NCBI RefSeq assembly: GCF_004123845.1
Contig: NZ_NBDP01000003.1
Span: 496,001-560,000, forward strand
DNA length: 64,000 nucleotides
From: Allobosea sp. Tri-44
GTDB lineage: Bacteria; Pseudomonadota; Alphaproteobacteria; Rhizobiales; Beijerinckiaceae
Reading direction: 5' to 3'
The notes below the pieces were generated by a model. It made no database searches, was not told where the DNA came from, and saw only the letters and a list, made by a program, of their open reading frames with translations. This document shows positions 26,394 through 34,483 of this stretch, piece after piece (the stretch's first letter is position 1; every line of letters starts with the position of its first letter). Position numbers and translations under genes: made by a program.

Positions 26394-27923
26394 ATGCTCG
26401 ACAAAGCCGCCCCACCGCGCACGCTGAAGCTCAATGCCGCCGACAATGTCGCGGTCGCGGTCGATCCGATCGATGTCGGTGTCAGCGCTGCCGGGGTCAC
26501 CGCGCTGAAGCGGATTCCGCGCGGCCACAAGATCGCGCTGACCCGGATCGCCAAGGACGAGCCGATCCGCAAATTCGGACAGATCATCGGTTTCGCTACG
26601 CTCGACATCCCGCCGGGCGAATGGGTGCACGAGCACAATACCGGCTTCCACGCCTTCGAGCGCGACTATGCCTATGCCGCCGAGGCCAAGACGGAGTTCG
26701 TGCTGCCGGTCGAGCAGCAGGCGACCTTCGAGGGCTTTCGCCGCAAGAGCGGCAATGCCGGCACGCGCAACTATGTCGGCATCCTCACCTCGGTGAACTG
26801 CTCGGCCTCGGCCGCGCGCTTCATGGCCGAGGAGGTCAAGCGCTCCGGGCTGCTCGCCGACTACCCCAATGTCGACGGCGTGATCGCGCTGACGCACGGC
26901 ACCGGCTGCGGCATCGACTACAATGGCGAGAGCTTCGAGGTGCTGAAGCGCACGACCTGGGGCTATGCCTGCAACCCGAACATGGCGGCGGTGCTGGTCG
27001 TCGGTCTCGGCTGCGAGGGCTTCCAGATCAAGCGGATGAAGGAAGCCTATGGCGTCGAGGAAAGCGACGTCTTCCGCACGCTGACGATCCAGGAAACCGG
27101 CGGCACCAGGAAGGCCGTCGCGGCCGGGATCGAGGCGCTGAAGGTGATGCTGCCGATCGCCAACCAGGCCAAGCGCGAGACCGTGCCGGCGTCCGAGCTG
27201 ATGCTCGCTTTGCAGTGCGGCGGCTCGGACGGCTATTCCGGCATCACCGCCAATCCGGCGCTGGGCAAGGCAGTCGACCTGCTGGTCGAGCATGGCGGCA
27301 CCGCGATCCTCTCCGAGACGCCGGAGATCTACGGCGCCGAACACCTGCTCACCCGTCGCGCCGCCACCCGCGAGGTCGGCGAGAAGCTCGTCGGCATCAT
27401 CAAATGGTGGGAGGACTATACGGCGCGCGCCCGGATGGACATGAACAACAACCCGTCGCCCGGCAACAAGGCCGGCGGGCTGACGACCATCCTGGAGAAG
27501 TCGCTCGGCGCCGCCGCCAAGGGCGGCACCAAGACGCTGGCCGCGGTCTACCACTATGCCGAGCCGGTCCGAAGCAAGGGCTTCGTCTACATGGACACGC
27601 CCGGCTACGACCCGGTTTCGGCGACGGGGCAGGTCGCCGGCGGCGCCAACATCCTCGCCTTCACGACGGGACGCGGCTCGGCCTATGGCTGCAAGCCGAC
27701 GCCCTCGGTCAAGCTCGCGACCAACACGCCGATGTATCTGAAGCAGACCGACGACATGGACCTCAATTGCGGCGATGTCCTCGACGGCGTGACGCTGGAG
27801 GAGAAGGGCAAGGAGATCTTCGACTATCTGCTGAAGATCGCCTCGGGCGAGAAGTCGAAGTCCGAGGAAATGGGCTATGGCGACGCCGAATTCGTGCCCT
27901 GGCAGATCGGCGCGACGATGTGA
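26394..27923 (+). CDS. uxaA: Altronate/galactarate dehydratase family protein (UxaA-like)
   Basis: This 509-residue protein is a full-length UxaA-type dehydratase, which removes water from D-altronate to give 2-keto-3-deoxygluconate. The N-terminal SAF-like part (residues ~10-95, with IPRGHKIALTRI and VHEHNTG) is followed by the catalytic UxaA domain with RKSGNAGTRNYVGI, LTHGTGCGID, LGCEGFQI, and later MDTPGYDPVSATG, TTGRGSAYGCKPTPS and NTPMY. The cysteines and histidines that bind iron in the family are kept. Galactarate dehydratase (GarD) is closely related, so the exact acid is open. It sits beside gluconate genes. Confidence 0.88.
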   Translation: MLDKAAPPRTLKLNAADNVAVAVDPIDVGVSAAGVTALKRIPRGHKIALTRIAKDEPIRKFGQIIGFATLDIPPGEWVHEHNTGFHAFERDYAYAAEAKTEFVLPVEQQATFEGFRRKSGNAGTRNYVGILTSVNCSASAARFMAEEVKRSGLLADYPNVDGVIALTHGTGCGIDYNGESFEVLKRTTWGYACNPNMAAVLVVGLGCEGFQIKRMKEAYGVEESDVFRTLTIQETGGTRKAVAAGIEALKVMLPIANQAKRETVPASELMLALQCGGSDGYSGITANPALGKAVDLLVEHGGTAILSETPEIYGAEHLLTRRAATREVGEKLVGIIKWWEDYTARARMDMNNNPSPGNKAGGLTTILEKSLGAAAKGGTKTLAAVYHYAEPVRSKGFVYMDTPGYDPVSATGQVAGGANILAFTTGRGSAYGCKPTPSVKLATNTPMYLKQTDDMDLNCGDVLDGVTLEEKGKEIFDYLLKIASGEKSKSEEMGYGDAEFVPWQIGATM

Positions 27924-28521
27924 GAGCGCGATGGTCGTCATAGACCGGATGTGCCGGGGTTACCCCGTCGGATTTAAGGTGTTTGATGAGCATTTAGAGC
28001 CGGGTTCAGATTTCGGATTGAGACGCAGAGCGTTTCCATCCGAGCATGATCTTGCCAGAAAGCCGGTTCCTACTATCCGCTAGCACGAAACTTCGGTTCG
28101 GAACCATGCTCTGGCCTATAGAGCCATCCGCCAGCAGCGAGCTCAAGTGTAGTCCATTCAAATGACCCTGGATGCATGCGGGCAGAATATAGGTATAATC
28201 GCCTACATTTCTCGCGAATACTTCAGTTTTTAGTTCGCGTCGGCTGGCTGAATTCAAAGCGGGGGGAATGGGCGGTGGTGACCAAGCGAAGCCAGGCCAG
28301 GTAGCTTGCTTTTCATAGTAGCCGGCTTGGCCAATTCGAAATTCCGCTTGCAGATCCTGTATAAGCAATATCGCTTGACGCCCAGAGCGTGATGCTCTCC
28401 TTATGATATTGGTTAAATTTCCCTAAAGGAATGAACAGGGGGCGATGACTGCGGTCATCTTTCCGCTGCATGTCTAACTGTCTGATGCCGCGATTCATTT
28501 CATGCGTGAAAGGGACATTCG
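27924..28521. other. Long intergenic region with a REP-like remnant before the RTX gene
   Basis: These 598 bases are clearly AT-richer than their surroundings from about 28090. Near 27994-28060 lies a diverged REP-type element (AGAGCGTTTCCATCCGAGCATGATC, with AAAGCCGG further right). A minus-strand frame at 28006-28368 (120 codons) exists, but its C-terminal end is simply the translated repeat and I do not support it. The last part must hold the promoter of the RTX gene; AAAGGGACATTCG before 28522 is the ribosome site. No sigma-70 boxes could be fixed with confidence. Confidence 0.5.
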
Positions 28522-31500
28522 ATGCCTGTCTTCAATGGCACTGCAGGAGACGATACGCTAACCGGCAGCGGCAGCGACGACACCCTAAATGGGCTGGCGG
28601 GCAACGATCTTCTGATTGGCGGGGGCGGCGCGGATATACTTGACGGCGGATCTGGTTTCGATACCGCGAGCTATCAGAATGCCGTAGCCGGGGTTGTCGT
28701 GGATCTGACCACCCCGGGCAACAACACCGGCGAAGCCGCGGGCGACACCTATATCTCGATTGAGAACGTACGGGGCAGCGCCTTCAGCGACACGTTGACG
28801 GGCAATGCCGGCGACAACGTGCTGCGCGGCGGCCTCGGGGCCGACTTGCTGAATGGCGGCGGCGGTTTCGATTTTGCCGATTATCGCAATTCCACGACGG
28901 GCATAACGGCCAGTCTGACCAATCCGGCTTCCAACACCGGCGAAGCTGCCGGGGATTTTTACGCCTCGATTGAAGGTCTGCGCGGTGGCGACTTCAATGA
29001 CCTTCTGATTGGCGACGCAGGCGACAACTTTCTCCGTGGCGGACTTGGCGCCGATGCCTTGAACGGTGGCGACGGCTTTGATTTTGCCGACTATTCGGGC
29101 GCGACGGCCGGTGTCACCGTTAGTCTGACCAATCCCGCAATCAATACCGGTGAAGCTGCGGGCGACACCTATTTTTCGATCGAAGGCGTGCGCGGGAGCG
29201 ATTTCAATGACACGCTGATCGGCGATGCGAACTTGAATTTTCTGCGTGGTGGCCTCGGGGCGGATACGCTCAACGGCGCTGGCGGCTTCGACTACGCCGA
29301 CTATCGCTACGCCAGCACAGGCATAACGGCCAGCCTGGCCAATGCCGCGATCAATACCGGCGAAGCTGCCGGCGACATCTTCATCTCGATCGAAGGTCTG
29401 CGCGGCAGCGATTTCGGCGACACTCTGATAGGTGACGGCAATGACAACTTCCTGCGCGGCGGTCTCGGGGCGGACGCACTGAACGGCGGTGGCGGCTCCG
29501 ATTATGCCGACTATTTCAATGCCACCACAGGCATAACGGCCAGCCTTGCCAACCCCAATGCCAATACCGGCGAGGCCGCGGGCGATACCTATGTCTCGAT
29601 CGAAAACCTGGACGGCAGCGTTTTCAATGACACGCTGATTGGCGATGCCGGCGACAACGTCCTGCGCGGCGGTCTCGGAGCGGATTCGCTGGCTGGTGGC
29701 GACGGCGACGACTCTGCCGACTACTCCAATGCCGCGACAGGCATAACGGTCAGCCTTGCCAACCCCAATGCCAATACCGGCGAGGCCGCTGGCGATACCT
29801 ACAGTTCGATTGAAAATCTGCGCGGGAGCGATTTCAATGACACGCTGACGGGCGACGCCGGTGACAACGCTCTCAGGGGCGGTCTCGGATCGGATGCGCT
29901 GAACGGCGGCGACGGCTTCGATTTCGCCGACTATCGCAACGCCGCAGCGGGCGTAACGGTCAGCCTGACCAATCCTGCGATCAATACCGGCGAGGCCGCC
30001 GGCGATACCTATGTTTCGATCGAAGGCCTGCGCGGCAGCCAGTTCAACGACATTCTGATCGGCGATGCCGGCGACAATTTTCTCCGTGGCCGAAATGGCG
30101 CCGACGTGCTGAATGGCGCCGGCGGCTTTGACTACGCCGACTATTCGGGCGCGACGGCCGGTGTCGTAGCGAGCCTGACCAATCCTGCGCTCAATACCGG
30201 TGAGGCTGCGGGCGACACCTATATCTCAATCGAAGGCCTGCGCGGCTCCGACTTCAACGACACGCTGATCGGCGATGCGGGCGACAATTATCTGCGCGGT
30301 CGTCTGGGCGCGGATTTACTGAACGGTGCGGACGGCTTCGACTACGCCGATTATCGCAACGCGGCGACAGGCGTATTGGCCAGCCTGACCAATCCAGCTT
30401 CCAACACCGGCGATGCTGCCGGCGATACCTATATCTCAATCGAAGGCCTGCGCGGCACCGACTTCAACGACATTCTGATCGGCGATGCCAACGACAATTT
30501 TCTTCGGGGCCGAATTGGCGCTGACGTGTTGGATGGCGCTGGCGGCTTTGACTACGCCGACTACGTGAATTCGGCGACTGCTGTCGTAGCGAGCCTCGCC
30601 AATCCCGGCATCAATACCGGCGATGCTGCCGGCGACACTTATGTCTCGATAGAAGGCCTGCGCGGCGGAGACTTCAACGACACGTTGATTGGCGACGCAG
30701 GCGCCAACGTCTTACGCGGCGGTCTCGGTGCGGATGCGCTGAATGGTGGCGACGGCATCGACTATGCCGACTATCGCAACGCCTCCGCAGGCGTAACCGT
30801 TAGTCTCGTCAACCCGGGCGCGAATACCGGCGAGGCCGCGGGCGACACTTATGTTTCGATTGAAGGCCTGCGCGGTGGCGACTTCAATGACATTTTGACG
30901 GGCGACGCCGGTGACAATTTCCTGCGTGGCGGCCAGGGCGCGGACGTGCTCGACGGCGGCGGCGGGTTCGATCTTGCCGAATACAGCAACGCTACGGCCG
31001 GCGTAACCGTCAGCCTGCTGACGCCTGCCGGCAACAGCGGGGAAGCCGCCGGCGACACTTTCACGTCTATCGAGGGCGTTCGCGGCTCGGGCTTCGCCGA
31101 CATGCTCTTGGGCGACGGCGCCTTCAATCAGCTTTTCGGGCTGAACGGCAACGACACGCTGTATGGTTTTGGCGGAAATGACATGATCGACGCAGGCGCT
31201 GGCGTCGACATGCTCACCGGCGGCGCTGGCGGAGATCTGCTGGTCGGCGGCCTGGATTTCGACTTCGCCCGCTACGATGAGAGCGCCGCAGGAGTGACGG
31301 TGCGGCTCGATCTCGTCGGGACGGGAGTGGGCGGAGATGCGCAGGGCGATCAACTCGTCGGGATCGAGGCGCTCATAGGCTCGGCCTTCAGTGATCTTCT
31401 GATTGGCGATGCCGGCGGCAATGCGCTGCTCGGACTTGGTGGAAACGACACGCTCTATGGTTTTGCCGGCAACGACGAACTTTACGGCTTCGATGGCAGC

Positions 31501-32319
31501 GATATGTTGAGCGGAGGTGCGGCGGGCGACCGGCTGGATGGCGGCGAAGGCTACGATTTCGTGCGCTACGACGATGCCGCGGCAGCCGTGAGTGCAAACC
31601 TCGCCAATACCACGCTCAATGCGGGCGATGCGGCGGGGGACAGTTACTTCGCCATCGAGGCTCTCATAGGTTCGGCATTTGGCGATACGCTGACTGGCGA
31701 CGCCAATGCGAACGCCTTGCTCGGCCTTGCCGGCGATGACGCTCTGGTCGGTTTGGCCGGGAATGATGAGATTTATGGGTTCGCGGGCAACGACGACCTC
31801 TATGGCGGCGCTGGAGCGGATCGACTCGACGGCGGTGACGACTTCGACGCGGCGCGGTACGACGATGCCGCCAGTGGCGTAACGGCACGGCTGTCCAATG
31901 CCGCCGCCAATGCAGGCGAGGCCGCGGGCGATAGCTATTTCTCGATCGAGGGTCTGGCCGGCTCGCGTTTCGCCGATATCCTGATTGGCGATGCGTTCAA
32001 CAACACGCTCTTCGGCAATGGCGGCGATGACGTCCTGTCCGGCTTTGGCGGTGCGGATGGACTAGTCGGAGGCCAGGGCAACGACACATTCGTCTTTCGG
32101 TTGCAGGATCTGTCTTCCGGCACTTATGCGGTCATCGCCGACTTCAATGAGGTTCTGGGCGATTTCGATACGTTGTTCCTGGAAGGTTTCAGCAACGTCA
32201 TCACGGCACAAGACGGCGCGGACGTGCTGGTCTCGACCTCGGAACTCGGTTTTGCCGGGGGCATCCGCATCAGCAACTTCACCGTTGGCCAGCTTTCGGA
32301 CCAGTTTCTCATCGGCTGA
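28522..32319 (+). CDS. RTX-type calcium-binding repeat protein, probable type I secretion substrate
   Basis: This 1265-residue glycine/aspartate-rich protein has no cysteine and no N-terminal signal. It opens with GTAGDDTLTGSGSDDTLNGL, classic RTX nonapeptides that bind calcium. Fifteen related units follow, each with a NTGEAAGDTY-SIEGLRGS core and LRGGLGADALNGGDG nonapeptides; the first twelve keep an exact 70-residue period. The last three (from ~residue 875) are separated by extra nonapeptide runs. The C-terminal part (GNDTFVFRLQDLSSG to DQFLIG) looks like the usual secretion-signal region. Such proteins are exported by TolC/HlyB/HlyD-type systems and act as adhesins, S-layer-like or surface proteins; no transporter genes are adjacent, and no enzymatic domain is visible. 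Confidence 0.92.
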   Translation: MPVFNGTAGDDTLTGSGSDDTLNGLAGNDLLIGGGGADILDGGSGFDTASYQNAVAGVVVDLTTPGNNTGEAAGDTYISIENVRGSAFSDTLTGNAGDNVLRGGLGADLLNGGGGFDFADYRNSTTGITASLTNPASNTGEAAGDFYASIEGLRGGDFNDLLIGDAGDNFLRGGLGADALNGGDGFDFADYSGATAGVTVSLTNPAINTGEAAGDTYFSIEGVRGSDFNDTLIGDANLNFLRGGLGADTLNGAGGFDYADYRYASTGITASLANAAINTGEAAGDIFISIEGLRGSDFGDTLIGDGNDNFLRGGLGADALNGGGGSDYADYFNATTGITASLANPNANTGEAAGDTYVSIENLDGSVFNDTLIGDAGDNVLRGGLGADSLAGGDGDDSADYSNAATGITVSLANPNANTGEAAGDTYSSIENLRGSDFNDTLTGDAGDNALRGGLGSDALNGGDGFDFADYRNAAAGVTVSLTNPAINTGEAAGDTYVSIEGLRGSQFNDILIGDAGDNFLRGRNGADVLNGAGGFDYADYSGATAGVVASLTNPALNTGEAAGDTYISIEGLRGSDFNDTLIGDAGDNYLRGRLGADLLNGADGFDYADYRNAATGVLASLTNPASNTGDAAGDTYISIEGLRGTDFNDILIGDANDNFLRGRIGADVLDGAGGFDYADYVNSATAVVASLANPGINTGDAAGDTYVSIEGLRGGDFNDTLIGDAGANVLRGGLGADALNGGDGIDYADYRNASAGVTVSLVNPGANTGEAAGDTYVSIEGLRGGDFNDILTGDAGDNFLRGGQGADVLDGGGGFDLAEYSNATAGVTVSLLTPAGNSGEAAGDTFTSIEGVRGSGFADMLLGDGAFNQLFGLNGNDTLYGFGGNDMIDAGAGVDMLTGGAGGDLLVGGLDFDFARYDESAAGVTVRLDLVGTGVGGDAQGDQLVGIEALIGSAFSDLLIGDAGGNALLGLGGNDTLYGFAGNDELYGFDGSDMLSGGAAGDRLDGGEGYDFVRYDDAAAAVSANLANTTLNAGDAAGDSYFAIEALIGSAFGDTLTGDANANALLGLAGDDALVGLAGNDEIYGFAGNDDLYGGAGADRLDGGDDFDAARYDDAASGVTARLSNAAANAGEAAGDSYFSIEGLAGSRFADILIGDAFNNTLFGNGGDDVLSGFGGADGLVGGQGNDTFVFRLQDLSSGTYAVIADFNEVLGDFDTLFLEGFSNVITAQDGADVLVSTSELGFAGGIRISNFTVGQLSDQFLIG
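28654..31173 (+). repeat. Twelve tandem 210-bp repeats inside the RTX gene
   Basis: The unit that starts at GGTTTCGATACC (28654) recurs every 210 bp; for example AACACCGGCGAAGC occurs at 28723 and 28933, and the last regular unit starts at 30964. Units are similar but not identical at DNA level, with variation at fixed third-codon and a few amino-acid positions. Length variation by recombination is likely. It may also cause assembly error. Confidence 0.9.
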
Positions 32320-32361
32320 ATGGGACATGTCACAAGCGCGCGGGCCCGCTCAGGCGATGCG

Positions 32362-32792
32362 CTACGAGAAACGATCCCAGGCCGCCTGGCGGGAAATCCC
32401 GAGCGCTTCGCCGATCGCGGCCCAGGAAATCTTGCGTTTGCGCAGGACGTCGACCTTCCTGCCCAGCCCGACGGCGGTGTGCTCGTAAAGGGCAGCCGCG
32501 ACCTTGAGCCAGTGCAGGAGGCGCTCGGTCGGGAACGTCTCGAGCTGCTGGATGCTCCTTATCTCCGTGTCCGGCTACGGCGCATCGATCGGCAGCGCCA
32601 TGAATGCGTTACATTTGGCGACGCACTCATTGCAGATGAAGACCGCCGGCCCGGCGACGAGGTTCTCGACGTCGTGCTGGCTCTTGCCGCAGAACGAACA
32701 GTGCAGGAGCGTTTTCAAGGCCTTGCTTAGACGCTTTCCCCATCTGCGGGAGCAGCCTCGCCTGGAGCCTGATCCGAAGTCGTCATGGCCAT
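32362..32792 (-). pseudogene. Broken ClpX-type zinc-finger / helix-turn-helix gene
   Basis: Two lesions interrupt one ancestral reading frame. From ATG 32792 (or 32786) it reads [19 protein letters not shown] and then meets TAA at 32727-32729. Shifting by one base restores [17 protein letters not shown], a ClpX-type C4 zinc finger (CSFC then CNECVAKC). The frame then hits TAG at 32575-32577 and continues in the same frame for 70 codons to TAG at 32362-32364. This last part holds FPTERLLHWLKVAAALYEH and a helix-turn-helix, KISWAAIGEALGISRQAAWD. Intact relatives join zinc finger and HTH in one ~145-residue protein. Either the gene is decaying or the sequence has errors. Two inverted repeats lie directly upstream. 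Confidence 0.75.
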
Positions 32793-32819
32793 CTTCTGTC
32801 AAGGTGAGCTTGACAGAAG
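32793..32819. promoter_or_regulatory. Operator-like inverted repeat 1 upstream of the zinc-finger/HTH gene
   Basis: CTTCTGTCAAG-GTGAG-CTTGACAGAAG is a perfect 11-bp inverted repeat with a five-base spacer that ends one base before the ATG at 32792. It shares the core TGTCAAG-N5-CTTGACA with the second site at 32840-32860, 44 bp away centre to centre. The position over the translation start fits repressor binding or an mRNA hairpin. Confidence 0.7.
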
Positions 32820-32839
32820 ATTTTCGCGCTCATCGCGCC

Positions 32840-32860
32840 TTGTCAAGCTCGACTTGACAA
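32840..32860. promoter_or_regulatory. Operator-like inverted repeat 2 with a -35-like TTGACA
   Basis: TTGTCAAG-CTCGA-CTTGACAA is a perfect 8-bp inverted repeat with the same core and spacer as repeat 1. Read on the minus strand, it contains TTGACA, a perfect -35 box, with a poor -10 (AAATCT) 17 bases further on. Paired operators over the -35 and the start region suggest cooperative autorepression of the downstream gene. Confidence 0.7.
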
Positions 32861-32907
32861 CCGCAAGGCGGCCGAGGCCAAGGCCGCCGCGCTGACGCTT
32901 CGGGGCC

Positions 32908-33444
32908 TCAAAGCTCGGAGGCGAAGCCCCATTGCGGGACATGGGCGGCGAGCTTGTCGAGCAGCCGCCCGAGCTGGGTCCGCTCCTCGCCGGAAAGGCA
33001 ATCGAGCATCGCCGCCTCCCTGGCTTTGAGTGCCGGGATGTAGCGTTCGTAGAGCGCGCGGCCCTCCATCGTCAGGAAGAGGAGCTGGCGGCGGCTGTCG
33101 GCCTTGTCGGGCTCGCGGCGGATCAGCTTCTTCTTTTCGAGCAGGATCACGGCGCGGCTGACGCTGGCCTTGAGGTGGCCGGAGAATTCGCAGAACTCGC
33201 TGGCGCTGGCGCCGTCGCGCACGGTCAGGAAGATCAGGATGACGATCTCCGGCCGGGTCAGCCCGAATTCCATCTCGATCGCCCGGAAGGAGGGCTCGCG
33301 ATAGAAGTTCAGGATGTAGCCGATCTTGTAGGCGGTCGGGATCGCGGTGCCGTCGAGGATGGCGCGCCGCTGCCCGGCATCGAGCTCGCCGGCCCCGTCC
33401 TGCGGAATTAGTCTCACATTAGACTTTTTTGTTGCGCGCGCCAT
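32908..33444 (-). CDS. MarR family transcriptional regulator
   Basis: This 178-residue regulator has a winged HTH in the MarR pattern: FGLTRPEIVILIFLTVRDGASASEF, the recognition helix around FSGHLKASVSRAVILLEKKKLI, then the wing REPDKADSRRQLLFLT. It is divergent to the alpha/beta hydrolase and ABC binding-protein genes (33505 onward), separated by 60 bp, and so probably controls them. The N-terminus is lysine/arginine-rich. The ligand is unknown but may be the compound handled by that pair. Confidence 0.93.
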   Translation of the reverse strand: MARATKKSNVRLIPQDGAGELDAGQRRAILDGTAIPTAYKIGYILNFYREPSFRAIEMEFGLTRPEIVILIFLTVRDGASASEFCEFSGHLKASVSRAVILLEKKKLIRREPDKADSRRQLLFLTMEGRALYERYIPALKAREAAMLDCLSGEERTQLGRLLDKLAAHVPQWGFASEL

Positions 33445-33504
33445 GAGCCGGTCCTAGCATCCCGGACAAGGAATGGCACGGTTTTGCCGTGCCGGGAGGA
33501 GGCG

Positions 33505-34437
33505 ATGGATCAGGCTGGTGCCACAAGGTGGCAGGCGCTTTCGCGCGCGCCGGAGTGCTTCTATTCGGGCGCCGACGCCCATCCGATCTATGTCGACCGG
33601 CTCGGAGCGTCCCTGCCGGGGCGGTTGCCGATCGTCCTCGTCCATGGCGGCGGCCATACCGGCGCCTGCTATCTGACGACTCCCGACGGCCGGCCGGGCT
33701 GGGCTGCAGCCTTCGCGGCGTCTGGCCGCGAGGTCTTCGTGCCCGACTGGCCGGGCCATGGCCGCTCGCCGATGCGGCCGGATTTCGCGACCCTGTCGAG
33801 CATCGAGATCGCGACCAGTCTGCAGCGTTTGCTGGAGGAGATAGGGCCGGCGGTACTCTTGGTGCACTCCGCGAGCGGGCCGATGGCCTGGTGGATCGCC
33901 GAGCAGAGCCCGCAGGCCGTCGCCGCCATCGTCGGCATCGCGCCGGGCGGGCCGGCGAACCTGCTGCCGGTGCTGCCCGACGATGCCGAGGCGGTGGCGA
34001 AGCTCAAGGACGATGAGAGCCTGGGCTGCCCGGTCCGGGTCGAGGAAGACAGACCGCTCTTCATCTCACCCGAGTTCATGCGGGCCTATTGGGCCAATTC
34101 CGGGCGCTTCCCGCAGCAGGCCTTCGAGGCTTATCGGCGCTCGATCGTGCCCGAGAGCGCGCGCCTGATGAACGAGCGCTTCAACATCGGCGGCAAGGGT
34201 CTGCGCATCGCCGACCCGGCGAACCTTGCCGCGCTGCCGATCCTGATCGTCACCGGCGACAGCGACCCGCGCCATCCGCGCGCGGTCGATGAGGCGACGG
34301 CGCGCTATCTCGGCGCCGACTTCGTCTGGCTGCCGGAGCGCGGCATCAGCGGCAACGGCCATATGCCGATGTGCGAGGACAACAGCGACGAGATCGCGGC
34401 CCTGATCGTCGCCTGGCTGGAAGCCAAGGGCCTTTGA
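33505..34437 (+). CDS. Alpha/beta hydrolase
   Basis: This 310-residue hydrolase shows the fold's landmarks: VLVHGGGHTG (oxyanion loop), PDWPGHGRS, the nucleophile elbow LLVHSASGPMAW with serine in HSASG, an acid in IVTGDSDPRH, and the histidine in GNGHMPM. No signal peptide is present. The ATG at 33505 was chosen because GGGAGGAGGCG sits just upstream; an ATG at 33484 lacks such a site. It is followed 46 bp later by an ABC-type binding protein and is divergent to MarR, suggesting uptake and hydrolysis of an aromatic or ester substrate (inference). Confidence 0.92.
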   Translation: MDQAGATRWQALSRAPECFYSGADAHPIYVDRLGASLPGRLPIVLVHGGGHTGACYLTTPDGRPGWAAAFAASGREVFVPDWPGHGRSPMRPDFATLSSIEIATSLQRLLEEIGPAVLLVHSASGPMAWWIAEQSPQAVAAIVGIAPGGPANLLPVLPDDAEAVAKLKDDESLGCPVRVEEDRPLFISPEFMRAYWANSGRFPQQAFEAYRRSIVPESARLMNERFNIGGKGLRIADPANLAALPILIVTGDSDPRHPRAVDEATARYLGADFVWLPERGISGNGHMPMCEDNSDEIAALIVAWLEAKGL

Positions 34438-34483
34438 GATCGAACCGGCGGCACTGCCGGACGATAGCTCGGGAGGGAATCTG

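Noticed and set aside
26355..27941. Long frames on both strands opposite or overlapping the altronate dehydratase gene
   Set aside because: They mirror the codon bias of the plus-strand gene, whose motifs are unmistakable; the alternatives are rich in Arg, Gln and His without motifs.
28006..28368. 120-codon minus-strand frame upstream of the RTX gene
   Set aside because: Its end is the translation of a REP-like element and no family or ribosome site supports it.
28654..31173. CRISPR array, suggested by regular repeats
   Set aside because: The 210-bp period is in frame, codes for RTX repeats throughout and shows no short repeat-spacer pattern.
32720..32740. Programmed -1 frameshift in the zinc-finger/HTH gene
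   Set aside because: GGGGAAA is present but not in the phase required for a classical slippery heptamer, and a second lesion (amber at 32575-32577) makes decay or sequence error more likely.
33473..33488. Sigma-54-like sequence TGGCACGGTTTTGC before the alpha/beta hydrolase gene
   Set aside because: The GG and GC doublets are nine bases apart instead of ten, which generally abolishes sigma-54 recognition.
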